Source of the DNA: Akkermansiaceae bacterium
GTDB taxonomy: Bacteria; Verrucomicrobiota; Verrucomicrobiia; Verrucomicrobiales; Akkermansiaceae
Length of the DNA stretch: 36,483 nucleotides
Direction: 5' to 3'
Assembly: GCA_025354565.1 (NCBI GenBank)
Contig: JANXMQ010000176.1
Location: 1-36,483, forward strand
In this document: piece after piece, positions 28,116-36,117 of the stretch
How the letters are laid out: each line of letters opens with the position of its first letter
Numbering within the stretch: the first letter of the stretch is position 1
The notes under the pieces: model-generated
What the model was told of the DNA's origin: nothing
The model's database searches: none
Seen by the model: the letters and a program-made list of their open reading frames with translations, nothing else
Made by a program: the position numbers and the translations under genes

Positions 28116-28805
28116 TTACGGCTTCGGTTGCGGCTTTTGATCGTCAGCTTTCGATTCCACGCGAAATAGTCGGAAGTTGGAAAAATACGATTTCCCTGCG
28201 TTCGGGGTCCCGGCGAAATTGACCACCTTCACGGAGATGAATTCCGGCTGCTGGTCCTTGCCCGCGACCAGCACGGTTTTCGGCACCGTAAATTCCCGCC
28301 CTGCCGTGCTCCATTGTTTCGAATTTCCCGGCGGCGATGGCACCTGCGCGCGATAGCACATGATCAACGCGGGCCTTCCATCCTTTGGTGCGCGGCGGAA
28401 AATGGTGCGTTTCTGTTCCGGATGCGGGTCGGTGGTCCAGCACTCCGCGTGGATCTTCGCGCCGAAATCCCAGGTCATGCAGTCCACCGCCACGCGGTAA
28501 GTCGCCCCCGGCACGACGGGCACCGGCACGCTCTCGAGTTTACCGCCCTGGTTCCCCGCGATGCCAGCGGGTAAATCCAACATCACCGCCTTGCGCCCGC
28601 CGGTTTCGCCTGGTGGGGCCATTTTCACGTAGGGCGCGTTGCCGATGTAGAACTCCTCGTCCGGGAAATTCGTGAGCCAGCCTTGCAGCGGGGACTTGCC
28701 CTCGAAGCTTCCGTTCGGCAGCAGGTTTTGTTCCCCTGCGGCGGGCGCGATGGTGGTGAGAACCAGGGAAACCAGCGCGGTGATCAGACTTTGGAGGTGT
28801 TTCAT
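28116..28805 (-). CDS. Secreted carbohydrate-binding-like protein
   Basis: About 229 aa from the ATG at 28805, chosen because it opens a signal peptide (KHLQSLITALVSLVLTTIAPAAGE). The mature part starts 'NLLPNGSFEGKSPLQGW', the usual first strand of CBM4/9-type jellyrolls. 'VVPGATYRVAVDCMTWDF' and 'SNFRLFRVES' fit the later strands of that fold. No catalytic residues. It is the first gene of the operon: it ends 9 bases before the next gene's GTG. The frame is open upstream to 28964 without protein-like features. Confidence 0.75.
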   Translation of the reverse strand: MKHLQSLITALVSLVLTTIAPAAGEQNLLPNGSFEGKSPLQGWLTNFPDEEFYIGNAPYVKMAPPGETGGRKAVMLDLPAGIAGNQGGKLESVPVPVVPGATYRVAVDCMTWDFGAKIHAECWTTDPHPEQKRTIFRRAPKDGRPALIMCYRAQVPSPPGNSKQWSTAGREFTVPKTVLVAGKDQQPEFISVKVVNFAGTPNAGKSYFSNFRLFRVESKADDQKPQPKP

Positions 28806-29003
28806 GCCAAGTTTTTTGGGGTTTCGGAAAATCGTGAGTGACCGTGAATAAACTGCGAAGAATTTCCCACGGCGTCGATGCTTGTTTGCGGAAATTGCAT
28901 CATTGTCGCGATTTTCAGACCCTGAAAGCGGGGCGTTTTCGCGCATGTCGGCACAGATCCTCAAGCTTAGGCCGCTGTCCTTGAGATACTACTTTTCTCG
29001 CGG
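28806..29003. promoter_or_regulatory. Upstream region of the MoxR/urease-accessory operon
   Basis: The promoter of the long minus-strand operon (28805 to 18244) should be here, since no gene on the same strand precedes it. I cannot name a convincing -35/-10 pair by eye. The region marks the change from tightly packed core operons to the gene-poor island that follows. Confidence 0.3.
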
Positions 29004-29290
29004 CTATTTCGCAGGTAACGCATGTTGATCGGTGAGGTAGTTGGCGAGCAGAGTGACAAGTTCATCCTTGGATGGGTCAAAACACTCGAACGCATGGGGC
29101 CAGCGAAAATCAACATGCTTGGAATGGCTGTCGGCAATGTCGGCTTGGACCCACGCGGACAAGGGGCCTCCCCCTTTCACAAACAGAAGTGGAAGACAAC
29201 GGTTCTGCTGAATCATGTGATAGAGCGGGATCGCTTCGTTATGTAGCCAAGGCCCCTAAAACGTTTGTATCCAAGACTACCACTGAACCG
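29004..29290 (-). pseudogene. Gene fragments: PIN-like N-terminus and an unidentified C-terminal piece
   Basis: On the minus strand, 29290 to 29239 reads 'GGSVVVLDTNVLGALAT', a good match to the first strand and first Asp of PIN nucleases, then a stop. One frame over, from about 29245 to 29004, comes an open stretch of 80 residues (LYHMIQQNRCLPLLF..., WPHAFECFDPSKDELVTLLANYL) that I cannot assign. Either the two are one frameshifted gene, or they are neighbouring fragments. The PIN start overlaps the plus-strand HigA start, so both cannot be intact genes. Confidence 0.45.
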
Positions 29291-29292
29291 CC

Positions 29293-29498
29293 ATGAAAGC
29301 CGCTCCACTCCTTCACAACCCCCATCCCGGCGAGACGCTCAAGGAAGCGCTCGCTGACTTGGGAATCACCCAGTATCGGCTCGCCCAAGACACCGGCCAG
29401 CCCCACAGCCGGATCACCTCCATCACATGCACGACCTCGCCGCCGCTCGCGAGGAACAGGCCGAGGCACTCGCCCTCATCCGGCCTTTGGTTGCGTGA
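29293..29498 (+). pseudogene. higA: HigA-type antitoxin with internal deletion
   Basis: The ATG at 29293 begins 'PHPGETLKEALADLGITQYRLA' followed by 'DTGQPHSRITSI', the usual HigA N-terminus and first half of its Xre-type helix-turn-helix. The next expected block (recognition helix, 'GRRxITADTALRL...FGTSPEFWLNLQ') is missing. Instead, from about 29427 in another frame, a 23-residue segment (DLAAAREEQAEALALIRPL) matches the usual C-terminal tail of HigA, ending at TGA 29496-29498. I infer a deletion of roughly 35-40 codons near 29424. No higB is visible. HigA proteins neutralise the HigB mRNA interferase and repress the operon; this one should do neither. Confidence 0.7.
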
Positions 29499-29805
29499 TA
29501 TGAGGCCGACAATCATCTGATCGAGCTCGCCTTGCCGGGGCGGCCAATACTGTCATTTTCGCCATGAAGGGTAAGAAAAATGCAACCGCAGATAAACAGG
29601 ATGAACGCAGATAAACAGACGGATAATTCAGTCTTTATCTGTGTTCTTAATCTGCGTCCATCTGAGTTCATCTGCGGTTAAAAATTCTTAAATTGATAGT
29701 ATTGCCCGTGCGGCGGAAACCATCGTCACCCACAACCTGAAAGACCTGGCGCACGGCGAATTCGTTTTCCAGGCCTCACCATTCAATCTCCCACCCAATT
29801 CCTAG
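29499..29805 (+). pseudogene. PIN-domain toxin remnant, interrupted by a repeat element
   Basis: Two pieces of one PIN-type nuclease (toxin of a VapC/COG1569-like pair). Before the element: 'YEADNHLIELAL' (29499-29534), which fits the helix with conserved acidic residues. After it: 'ARAAETIVTHNLKDL' plus a tail ending in TAG at 29803-29805, matching the classic late strand and Asp of PIN domains. The N-terminal half is missing, and the 160-bp element 29545-29704 separates the two. It lies 10 bases before the RHH antitoxin gene, its probable former partner. Confidence 0.65.
29545..29704. mobile_element. Short non-coding element with terminal inverted repeats (MITE-like), repeat copy 2
   Basis: The ends 29545-29555 (CAATACTGTCA) and 29694-29704 (TGATAGTATTG) are inverted complements at 10 of 11 positions. 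Inside, 29584-29679 is a palindromic repeat (AACCGCAGATAAACAGGATG ... ATCTGCGGTT) related to the element at 4019-4172. Flanks TTGCCGGGGCGGC and TTGCCCGTGCGGC resemble each other, as an imperfect target duplication might. It is too short to encode a transposase and would need one supplied in trans. Confidence 0.6.
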
Positions 29806-29815
29806 CCACACTGCC

Positions 29816-30070
29816 ATGAGCACCCTGACCATCCGCCTTCCCGATGACAAACACGCCCGGCTGCGCCAGTTGGCGAAGCATCGCGACATCAGCGTCAACA
29901 AGCTGGTGGAGGAACTCGCCACCATCAGCATCGCCGAGTTCGACGCGGAATCCCGCTTCCGCGCCCTTGCTGCACGAGGCTCGGTGAAAAAAGGAATCGC
30001 CATCCTCGACAAACTCGACGCGGCCTATGCCAACCCTGCCAAACCCGCCGGAGAAAATCCCTCATTCTGA
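29816..30070 (+). CDS. Ribbon-helix-helix antitoxin
   Basis: 84 aa. The opening 'STLTIRLPDDKHARLRQLAKHRDISVNKLVEELATISIAEFDAE' is a typical RHH (Arc/MetJ-type) DNA-binding fold. Residues 45-84, 'FRALAARGSVKKGIAILDKLDAAY', form the toxin-binding tail of the PIN-associated family. Such proteins bind and inhibit a PIN nuclease and repress their own operon. The upstream PIN gene is broken, so this antitoxin is orphaned. The frame itself looks intact. Confidence 0.8.
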   Translation: MSTLTIRLPDDKHARLRQLAKHRDISVNKLVEELATISIAEFDAESRFRALAARGSVKKGIAILDKLDAAYANPAKPAGENPSF

Positions 30071-30082
30071 CCCGCATGAACC

Positions 30083-30238
30083 GGCGGCGGCTTCCGCCAC
30101 GGCCAGCACCTCGCCTTCGATACCGAGCGCAACAACCCGCTGCCGAACCTCTACGTCTCCATGCTCCAGCACCTCGGCATCGAAACCGACCGCTTCGCCT
30201 CCTCCACCGGCACCATGCGCAGGCTGGAAATGGCGTGA
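30083..30238 (+). pseudogene. DUF1552 C-terminal fragment, copy A
   Basis: 52 codons reading '[27 protein letters not shown]', then '[15 protein letters not shown]' and a stop. This is the usual C-terminus of DUF1552 proteins, large secreted proteins common in planctomycetes and Verrucomicrobia. Nothing upstream continues the domain; the RHH gene lies directly before it. About 90% identical at the DNA level to copy B at 31770-31946, in the same orientation. Confidence 0.8.
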
Positions 30239-30307
30239 GACGCGTGACACTCCCTTTTTAAAACCTCAATGCTTGTTAGTCGGGACCCTTTCGATTAGTA
30301 TCCCTGT

Positions 30308-31531
30308 TCATTCCTGCACGGGAAGATCGGTGAAAAGTTGAGGAAACCAAGCGTCCAGCACTTTATGTGAAAAGGCAATGCGCAGCGGGCCTTTTTCGCT
30401 GGATGAGCCTACCAGTTCTTCGTCGAGCGCACGGCGGATGATGACGCGGGCGGCAGTGCCCTTCAGCCCGAGGATGTTAGGGACGACTCCGCGTGCAACT
30501 TCGCCTTCCAGGCAGAGGGCCTTGAGCAGGCGTTGCAGGTGTTCGCGGGTTTTGGGTTCGAGATCGACGCGGGTGAAGCGGAGGTAGCTTTCGATGCGGT
30601 CCAGTAGATTGAACGGAGAGATGAGATCCGTCATGAAGCGGATCTGGTCGAGGCAGCGATCGAGGAAAAAGCGACAAAATCGGAAGAGTCCGGCATCGCT
30701 TAAGTTGCCGCGACCATCGAAATCACTGGCGCGTTGTTGGTCGGCGGCCTGCAGGTGCTGGTAGTAAGCGGTCTGTGCGCGGGCGAAGCCACGGGACAAT
30801 GTCCAGAGCCCACCGGCGTCCAAGCCGCTGCGGATCATCGCCGCTTGGGATTGCAGCCTTGCAACCCGTCCGTTGCCATCACCAAATGGGTGAATCCATG
30901 TGAGCCGATGGTGGGCGGCGGCCGCGGCGACGATCCGCCCGGTGGCGGGAATGCTTGGGTCTGAGTAGTAATCGGCAAATCGGCGCATGAAATCGCCAAG
31001 CGCCTCATGATCCGGAGGGGTGTGTCGGCCAACATCCACATTGTGGTCGCGCATTTCCCCAGGCACCAGAGGATGGCGCTTCCCGGAGATTGAGGTGGTG
31101 AACCATTCGTCCGCCGGCAGTGCCGCATAGAATTCATGGTGCAACCATTGGATGAATTCCGGCTGAAAGACGCCAAGGTCCGGCTCATCCAACAGGCGCT
31201 GCCGCATCGCCGCTTCGGTACGGATATGGGCCACGCTCAGACGTTGGTTGCGGCGATCTTCCTCCAGAACCGAGAAATCGTCCCGCAGCGCCCGCTCAAT
31301 GTCGCGAGGCAGGGTTTTGTGCCCCTCGATCAGGTTCGAGTAGTAGCTGTTCATCTCCCGGACCAGTGTGGCCACTCCACTCCGGACAGACTTGGATGGC
31401 AGCGCAGCCGACAATTCGCCGGATTTCCGGAAAATTTCCACACTGAGGTCCGCGAGTTCAGAGCCGCCGCTTGCAGGAAGCAAAGGCTCCATCGATGTGA
31501 TTCGGCGGAAGGTGAATGATGATTGAGGCAT
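30308..31531 (-). CDS. Fic-domain protein (putative AMPylase) with N-terminal inhibitory helix and C-terminal winged helix
   Basis: 407 aa. The Fic signature HPFGDGNGR is at residues 214-222, with catalytic His214. Fic enzymes transfer AMP (or other phosphate-containing groups) from a nucleotide onto a hydroxyl of a target protein. The auto-inhibition motif (S/T)xxxE(G/N) occurs as 'SNLIEG' at 65-70 (Glu69 is the blocking residue), so this is a self-restrained class II Fic, not a FicT with a separate antitoxin. The last about 90 residues ('EVARGVVPNILGLKGTAARVIIRRALDEELV') look like a winged helix-turn-helix, suggesting DNA binding. A palindromic site lies just upstream. Start: ATG 31531. It is single and monocistronic, and sits between two copies of a DUF1552 gene tail. 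GC is like the core genome. Confidence 0.9.
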   Translation of the reverse strand: MPQSSFTFRRITSMEPLLPASGGSELADLSVEIFRKSGELSAALPSKSVRSGVATLVREMNSYYSNLIEGHKTLPRDIERALRDDFSVLEEDRRNQRLSVAHIRTEAAMRQRLLDEPDLGVFQPEFIQWLHHEFYAALPADEWFTTSISGKRHPLVPGEMRDHNVDVGRHTPPDHEALGDFMRRFADYYSDPSIPATGRIVAAAAAHHRLTWIHPFGDGNGRVARLQSQAAMIRSGLDAGGLWTLSRGFARAQTAYYQHLQAADQQRASDFDGRGNLSDAGLFRFCRFFLDRCLDQIRFMTDLISPFNLLDRIESYLRFTRVDLEPKTREHLQRLLKALCLEGEVARGVVPNILGLKGTAARVIIRRALDEELVGSSSEKGPLRIAFSHKVLDAWFPQLFTDLPVQE

Positions 31532-31536
31532 AACCG

Positions 31537-31566
31537 ATGATCTCTTCGATGAACATCGTAGATCAT
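31537..31566. promoter_or_regulatory. Inverted repeat upstream of fic (operator candidate)
   Basis: ATGATCT (31537-31543) pairs with AGATCAT (31560-31566), and CGATG (31547-31551) with CATCG (31554-31558), separated by two bases. The site lies 6 bases upstream of the Fic ATG. With the winged-helix domain of the Fic protein, autoregulation is plausible (inference). Confidence 0.5.
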
Positions 31567-31769
31567 AAATCTCTGAAATTCAACAATTTAATTTAAATAG
31601 ATGGTCTTCTTGATTAAGAAACCGTCGATCCTTGCGTCGATAAAATGGGGGGGCCAGCGTGATTTCAGGCGTCGAAAATGGAATTCTGATTTTTACTAAA
31701 GGCTCATCATCACCCAGGCATTCACCCGCGAGCCAAACCGCTCACAGGCTTTTTCCAGGAAATCCACCC

Positions 31770-31946
31770 AACCTGCCCATCATCTTCGCCGGTGGCGGCT
31801 TCCGGCACGGCCAGCACCTCACCTCCGACACCGAGCGCAACTACCCGCTGCCGAACCTCTACGTCTCCATGCTCCAGCAGCTAGGCATCGAAACCGACCG
31901 CTTCGCCTCCTCCACCGGCACCATGCGCGGGTTGGAAGTGGCGTGA
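31770..31946 (+). pseudogene. DUF1552 C-terminal fragment, copy B
   Basis: Reads '[17 protein letters not shown]' and '[20 protein letters not shown]', ending '[14 protein letters not shown]' then TGA at 31944-31946. It is slightly longer at its 5' end than copy A. The frame is open back to 31659, but that part is not DUF1552-like. The two fragments are direct repeats flanking fic. Confidence 0.8.
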
Positions 31947-32139
31947 GCCGCCTGCCACGACGAGACGATTCACAGTGTGATCTTCCCCATTTATTGGAGC
32001 CAAGTCGTTTGTTGAAATGCTTAGCCTGCCCCCTTTTAGATTGTGCGGCGAACGACCGGACACTGGTGAATCTCTTTAATTTTTGGCCTTCTCACCACCC
32101 AATTTTCTCTTAGGATGACGCACCGCAACAGGAAGCAAA

Positions 32140-33189
32140 ATGGCTGAAGGCGACATCATAAGGGGATTACTTAAAAGCCACGTTCAGAAGGACGAAGATG
32201 GATTTAGAAGGGCTGCGTCAGCGCTTATTGCCAACGAAAGAAAACTAAATCATCGTCTGTTGGCTGACGATCTGGAGCGCCTCCTCAATGGGCGCATCAA
32301 CGGAAACCATCTTACAAAGGAATTGTTTGAATGGCAGATTCCAAAAGACAAAGAGCATGGTCTACCTCTTGTTTCACTTGCGGAATCCCAAGTTACTTGG
32401 GAATCTCTCGTCTACCCTCCTAAGATAACTGCAGCCTTGCAGCAGTGCGTTGCCGAAAACAATAAAAGAGAGCTTCTTATGAATGCAGGGGTATTGCCTA
32501 AGCAAAAAATCCTGCTTCATGGTCCGCCAGGTTGTGGAAAGACGATCTCTGCGGGCGCAATCGCATCAGATTTGGGACTCCCCTTAGCAACTGTCAGATT
32601 GGATTCGGTGATGTCTTCGTTTTTAGGCCAGACAGCGTCCAACCTTAGACGCGTTTTCGATTTCATCGAGTCGTCTAAATTCGTAGTGCTTTTTGACGAA
32701 TGCGATACCTTTGCAAAGGAGCGCTCTTCAGGAAACGAGCACGGGGAATTACTCAGGGTAGTATCCTCGTTGCTCCAGATGATGGATGGATTCAAGGGTG
32801 AGAGCGTTATAATTTTTGCCACCAACCACCAGCAACTGCTTGATTCCGCTCTTTGGAGGAGATTTGACTTAATTTTAGAGCTGGGTAAACCCACGAGCCA
32901 AGATCGGGTTTTGTTGCTCCGAAAATTTCTATGCTCCCTTCGGGTCCAGACTAAAATAACAGACAAATATGCTAGAGCAATGGAAGGAGCAACTGGAGCA
33001 GACCTAAAGTGGTTTTCCCAAGAAATCATCCGTCACTGTGTAATTGAAGGGAAATCGGAAGCCACTCCAAAAGAGTTCGAAATAGCCAAAGAATCTCTGA
33101 TCTTGCGGACCAAGTCTCTCTCAGGTAGAGAGGACAGCAGACGATCGGCAAAAAAGCGTGTGTCGGGGACCAACCCCCAATCCGGGTAA
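32140..33189 (+). CDS. ietA: IetA: AAA+ ATPase of the IetAS anti-phage system
   Basis: 349 aa. Walker A GPPGCGKT (residues 128-135), Walker B 'FVVLFDECDT' with Asp186-Glu187, 'IFATNHQQLLDSALWRRFDLILEL' (sensor 1 and arginine-finger region), and a helical C-terminal AAA lid. The N-terminal ~95 residues are helical and specific to the family. IetA ATPases occur with a subtilisin-like protease, IetS. The pair was first described on the Agrobacterium Ti plasmid (incompatibility/plasmid exclusion) and later shown to confer phage resistance in a survey of defence genes. The start is supported by AGGAAG seven bases before the ATG. ietS follows after 6 bases. AT-rich third codon positions differ from the core genes. 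Confidence 0.88.
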   Translation: MAEGDIIRGLLKSHVQKDEDGFRRAASALIANERKLNHRLLADDLERLLNGRINGNHLTKELFEWQIPKDKEHGLPLVSLAESQVTWESLVYPPKITAALQQCVAENNKRELLMNAGVLPKQKILLHGPPGCGKTISAGAIASDLGLPLATVRLDSVMSSFLGQTASNLRRVFDFIESSKFVVLFDECDTFAKERSSGNEHGELLRVVSSLLQMMDGFKGESVIIFATNHQQLLDSALWRRFDLILELGKPTSQDRVLLLRKFLCSLRVQTKITDKYARAMEGATGADLKWFSQEIIRHCVIEGKSEATPKEFEIAKESLILRTKSLSGREDSRRSAKKRVSGTNPQSG

Positions 33190-33195
33190 AATAAT

Positions 33196-35592
33196 ATGGA
33201 CCGCGATCGCCAGCATTTACCCCTCCCCATAGCCTCTTCTCCCTTAACCCGTCGGAAAAGACCGGCTCCGACAAGGCCGCGTGGTGATCGAGCTTCTCAC
33301 GGAGCGCAAATATTAGAAGAGGCTGCAGTGGTCAGTATCGCGCTACTAAAACGTGCAGCGCCTCCACTAGCGGGACTGAACCCGGCAAACATTTTCAAAT
33401 TACAGTTAGTCGAGGGACGCCAATTAGACGATGATCAGATTCGTTTGATGGGTTTAAGTGTTTTGTCGAAGACACCTGGTGGAGCAATAATTGTTGGCAG
33501 TCCCGATTCGGAATTAACAGCCCTTCACGCACGACTCTCAAGTTACGCTGCGCCAAATGGACCAAAGTACGGGGAGTTTGATTCGGTTGAGTCTATCTCG
33601 GTCATCGAGGCAAATGACAGGATTGGCCAGCGCCTCAGGCAAAATCCCGTAAAAATGGGAGAGATCGCGGCATTGGATGTTGAGCTATGGCGATGGGACG
33701 AAAAATCAAAATGTACAACACAATTGTCTGAACTGCAGATGGCATTGCAGGCTGCCGGGATGTCAATGCCCGATTACTGGTTGGGAGAAGGAATCTGCAT
33801 TGCAAGGATTAAAGTGGATGCAGAAACCCTTCAGGCGATTTCTGAATGGCCAGCGATTAAAGAAATCGACAGACGTCCCGAACCTGAATTTTCTGTCTCA
33901 GAGTATTTAAATCTGACAGCCAACGATCTAACGATTTCTCCGCTACCGGAAAATCCGGTGGGTATTTTAGTCTTCGACAGTGGTGTAACCTCAGGGCATC
34001 CGCTTTTACAATCAGTCATCGGTGACGCACAAGTTTTCTCTGAAGCTTTTATCGCCAAACATATTTCGGGCACGCAAGATGATTCTGGCCATGGCACCTG
34101 CGTAGCTGGTCTGGCTGTATATGGAAATTGCCTTGAGGCCATCCGAAGCGGGGTATGGAAACCTCATGCCCAACTGTTTTCAGCGAGAGTCTTGGACAAT
34201 AACAGCGAGTACGATGATGATTCGCTCATAGAGACTCAGTTCGAGAAAGCCCTTCTGTATTTTCTGGAAAATTACCCCTTAATAAGGATTGTAAACTTGT
34301 CTTTGGGGTCTTGCTACGACAAGCTAGGAGATTCTCGTCATCAGCTTCGCTTCGCTGCCGTCCTGGATGAAATCGCTTGGAGATACCGAGACAGAGAAGT
34401 GGTTTTTGTGGCGGCAGCCGGCAATATACCGGATCCCAGCAACAGCGAAATCGAAGAGGTAGCTGAGAACTATCCCCATTATTTGATGGATCAGGCATGC
34501 CGTCTTACCGATCCCGCAAGTTCAGCTTTGGCCTTAACGATCGGTGGCATTTCATGTGGTATAATTGCGAATTACCGAACGGATGGGATCGTCTCTATTC
34601 TTGTCAGCGGGGGGAAAGGTAATCCTTCTCCATTCACACGCATAGGGCCGGGATTCAATAATGCAATTAAACCGGAACTTGTAGAGGAAGCTGGAGACTA
34701 TGTCATAGAAGCTGGGGGGATTTATCGAAGACACGGTGTCCTTTCGTTAAATCGGGATATCGCCTCCAGTTTACTTACACACCGCCATGGTTCGAGCTTT
34801 GCTGCTCCACTAGTTGCAAATATGGCGGCTAGAATTTCTCAAGCTTACCCACAACACTCCAGTAATTTAGTTCGCGCTCTCTTGGTGCATTCCGCTAGAA
34901 TTCCATCTCAAAGGCCGGACTACTTTCCTGCTGATAACCACGCACCGGAGAATCTAAAGACCTATGGCTATGGTCGGCCAATTTTGGATACGGCCCTGGC
35001 AGCAGCGGGAAATGACGCGTGGCTCCTAAATGAAGGTACTATCAGCTTGGATAGTTTTCTAGTTTTTGAACTTCCTGGCATTCCCGCAGAGTTCGTTTCT
35101 AAAAAAGGAAAAAGGCGCTTGGCTGTCACTGTGGCCTTTGATCCCCCCACACGTGCAAGTAGAGCAGACAGCTATTTGGGTGTAACGATGGAATATTCGC
35201 TCTGGAAAAATATAAGCCTGGTCACACTGCAAAATGCATTCAGAAACTGGAACCGAGACGAAAAGGAAGCCTTAGAAGATGGAGTTCCACCCGGATTGAC
35301 GGGACTCGCCGGGAAAATTGATCTTGTGCCGAAAAGTGGGGTACGCAACACGAGCACTGTTCAGCATTCATGGGTTGACCTTCAAAGGGCTGGAAATCTA
35401 GTGCCTGAAAGTCCACTTTACCTCGTGTTAGTATGCCAAAGAAAATGGGCACCCGCCGAAATTGAGAACCAACGATATTCGGTAGTTATGTCCATTTCGC
35501 ACGAAGACACTAGTGTTGATCTCCATGCGGCGCTGCGACTTCAGCCAAAAATTCAAGCGATTCTTACAGCTCGCGGTAGAGCGCAATCATAA
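33196..35592 (+). CDS. ietS: IetS: subtilisin-like (S8) serine protease of the IetAS system
   Basis: 798 aa. The S8 catalytic triad is complete: Asp261 in 'ILVFDSGV', His299 in 'DDSGHGTCVAGL', Ser534 in 'HGSSFAAPLVA', and oxyanion Asn410 in 'VAAAGN'. A ~250-residue N-terminal domain of unknown function and a ~250-residue beta-rich C-terminal domain flank the protease. No signal peptide, so it acts in the cytoplasm, unlike most subtilases. In IetAS the ATPase is thought to regulate or feed the protease; the trigger and substrates are not known to me. The alternative ATG nearest the start is not supported; 33196 is right after the ietA stop (6-base spacer), implying coupling. Confidence 0.9.
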   Translation: MDRDRQHLPLPIASSPLTRRKRPAPTRPRGDRASHGAQILEEAAVVSIALLKRAAPPLAGLNPANIFKLQLVEGRQLDDDQIRLMGLSVLSKTPGGAIIVGSPDSELTALHARLSSYAAPNGPKYGEFDSVESISVIEANDRIGQRLRQNPVKMGEIAALDVELWRWDEKSKCTTQLSELQMALQAAGMSMPDYWLGEGICIARIKVDAETLQAISEWPAIKEIDRRPEPEFSVSEYLNLTANDLTISPLPENPVGILVFDSGVTSGHPLLQSVIGDAQVFSEAFIAKHISGTQDDSGHGTCVAGLAVYGNCLEAIRSGVWKPHAQLFSARVLDNNSEYDDDSLIETQFEKALLYFLENYPLIRIVNLSLGSCYDKLGDSRHQLRFAAVLDEIAWRYRDREVVFVAAAGNIPDPSNSEIEEVAENYPHYLMDQACRLTDPASSALALTIGGISCGIIANYRTDGIVSILVSGGKGNPSPFTRIGPGFNNAIKPELVEEAGDYVIEAGGIYRRHGVLSLNRDIASSLLTHRHGSSFAAPLVANMAARISQAYPQHSSNLVRALLVHSARIPSQRPDYFPADNHAPENLKTYGYGRPILDTALAAAGNDAWLLNEGTISLDSFLVFELPGIPAEFVSKKGKRRLAVTVAFDPPTRASRADSYLGVTMEYSLWKNISLVTLQNAFRNWNRDEKEALEDGVPPGLTGLAGKIDLVPKSGVRNTSTVQHSWVDLQRAGNLVPESPLYLVLVCQRKWAPAEIENQRYSVVMSISHEDTSVDLHAALRLQPKIQAILTARGRAQS

Positions 35593-35847
35593 AAGTGCGT
35601 TGCTGAAAAGAAGGGAAAATGGGGTAATTGCTCTCGGGAATGTGGGTCAGTGTGCAAAAAATCAACAAAATCGGGTTCATTACGGTTTCGAGTCGACAAC
35701 TTTGCCGTCTTTCCAAGAGAGGAGGGGGACGAGCATGGGAGGTGAGGTTAGAAGTTATTGGGGAAGAGTTATTGGGGAAGAGGGATGGATTGACGATTGA
35801 GGATTGTTGATTTTGGATTTTTGATTTGAAGAAGAATTGAGGTGTTT
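35593..35847. other. Intergenic region with short repeats and a gene fragment
   Basis: Follows ietS. Between 35680 and 35736 the minus strand reads 'LVPLLSWKDGKVVDSKP' and a stop, matching the last 16 residues of the small gene at 36114-36281. It is a leftover 3' copy. 35753-35780 contains a tandem 'AGTTATTGGGGAAG'. 35785-35835 is a GATT-rich, low-complexity stretch also seen near 3990 and 4180. No clear terminator. Confidence 0.45.
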
Positions 35848-36117
35848 TCATGCGGCGGCGAAGTCGAGGTCGCGGGTGGCACGGACGGCGGGATTGGGGA
35901 GGGTTTCGCCTTTGGCGAGACGGTGAGCGATTTCGTCGCGGACGATGGCGCAGAGATCGGCGTAGGTGGCTTCTTCCTGTTCGCCGTGGCAGCAGCCACC
36001 GTAGTAGAGATCCGGGCAATAGCCGATGTAGCACTGATCCTCATCGGACCAACGGACGAAGCGGTGATAACGGTCCGGCTTCGCGTGGCTATGCCGGGAC
36101 AAGTCTTCTGGTTTCAT
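35848..36117 (-). CDS. HicB-like antitoxin
   Basis: 89 aa from the ATG at 36117, which overlaps the stop of the preceding small gene (ATGA). 'YHRFVRWSDEDQCYIGYCPDLYYGGCCHGEQEEATYADLCAIVRDEIAHRLAKGE' is the HicB N-terminal partial-RNase-H fold, with the 'D..YIG.CPDL' signature and the following helix. HicB proteins neutralise HicA mRNA interferases; no HicA is visible here, but a zeta-like kinase lies upstream. No DNA-binding domain is visible at the C-terminus. Confidence 0.7.
   Translation of the reverse strand: MKPEDLSRHSHAKPDRYHRFVRWSDEDQCYIGYCPDLYYGGCCHGEQEEATYADLCAIVRDEIAHRLAKGETLPNPAVRATRDLDFAAA

Noticed and set aside
29022-29296. Plus-strand frames across the PIN-like start
   Set aside because: The minus strand carries the recognisable PIN pattern. 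The plus-strand reading 'FVSKTTTEP' is its complement.
35564-36044. Arg/Pro-rich frames downstream of ietS
   Set aside because: Low-complexity reading of GC-rich or GATT-rich DNA overlapping the HicB-like gene, with no protein-like features.
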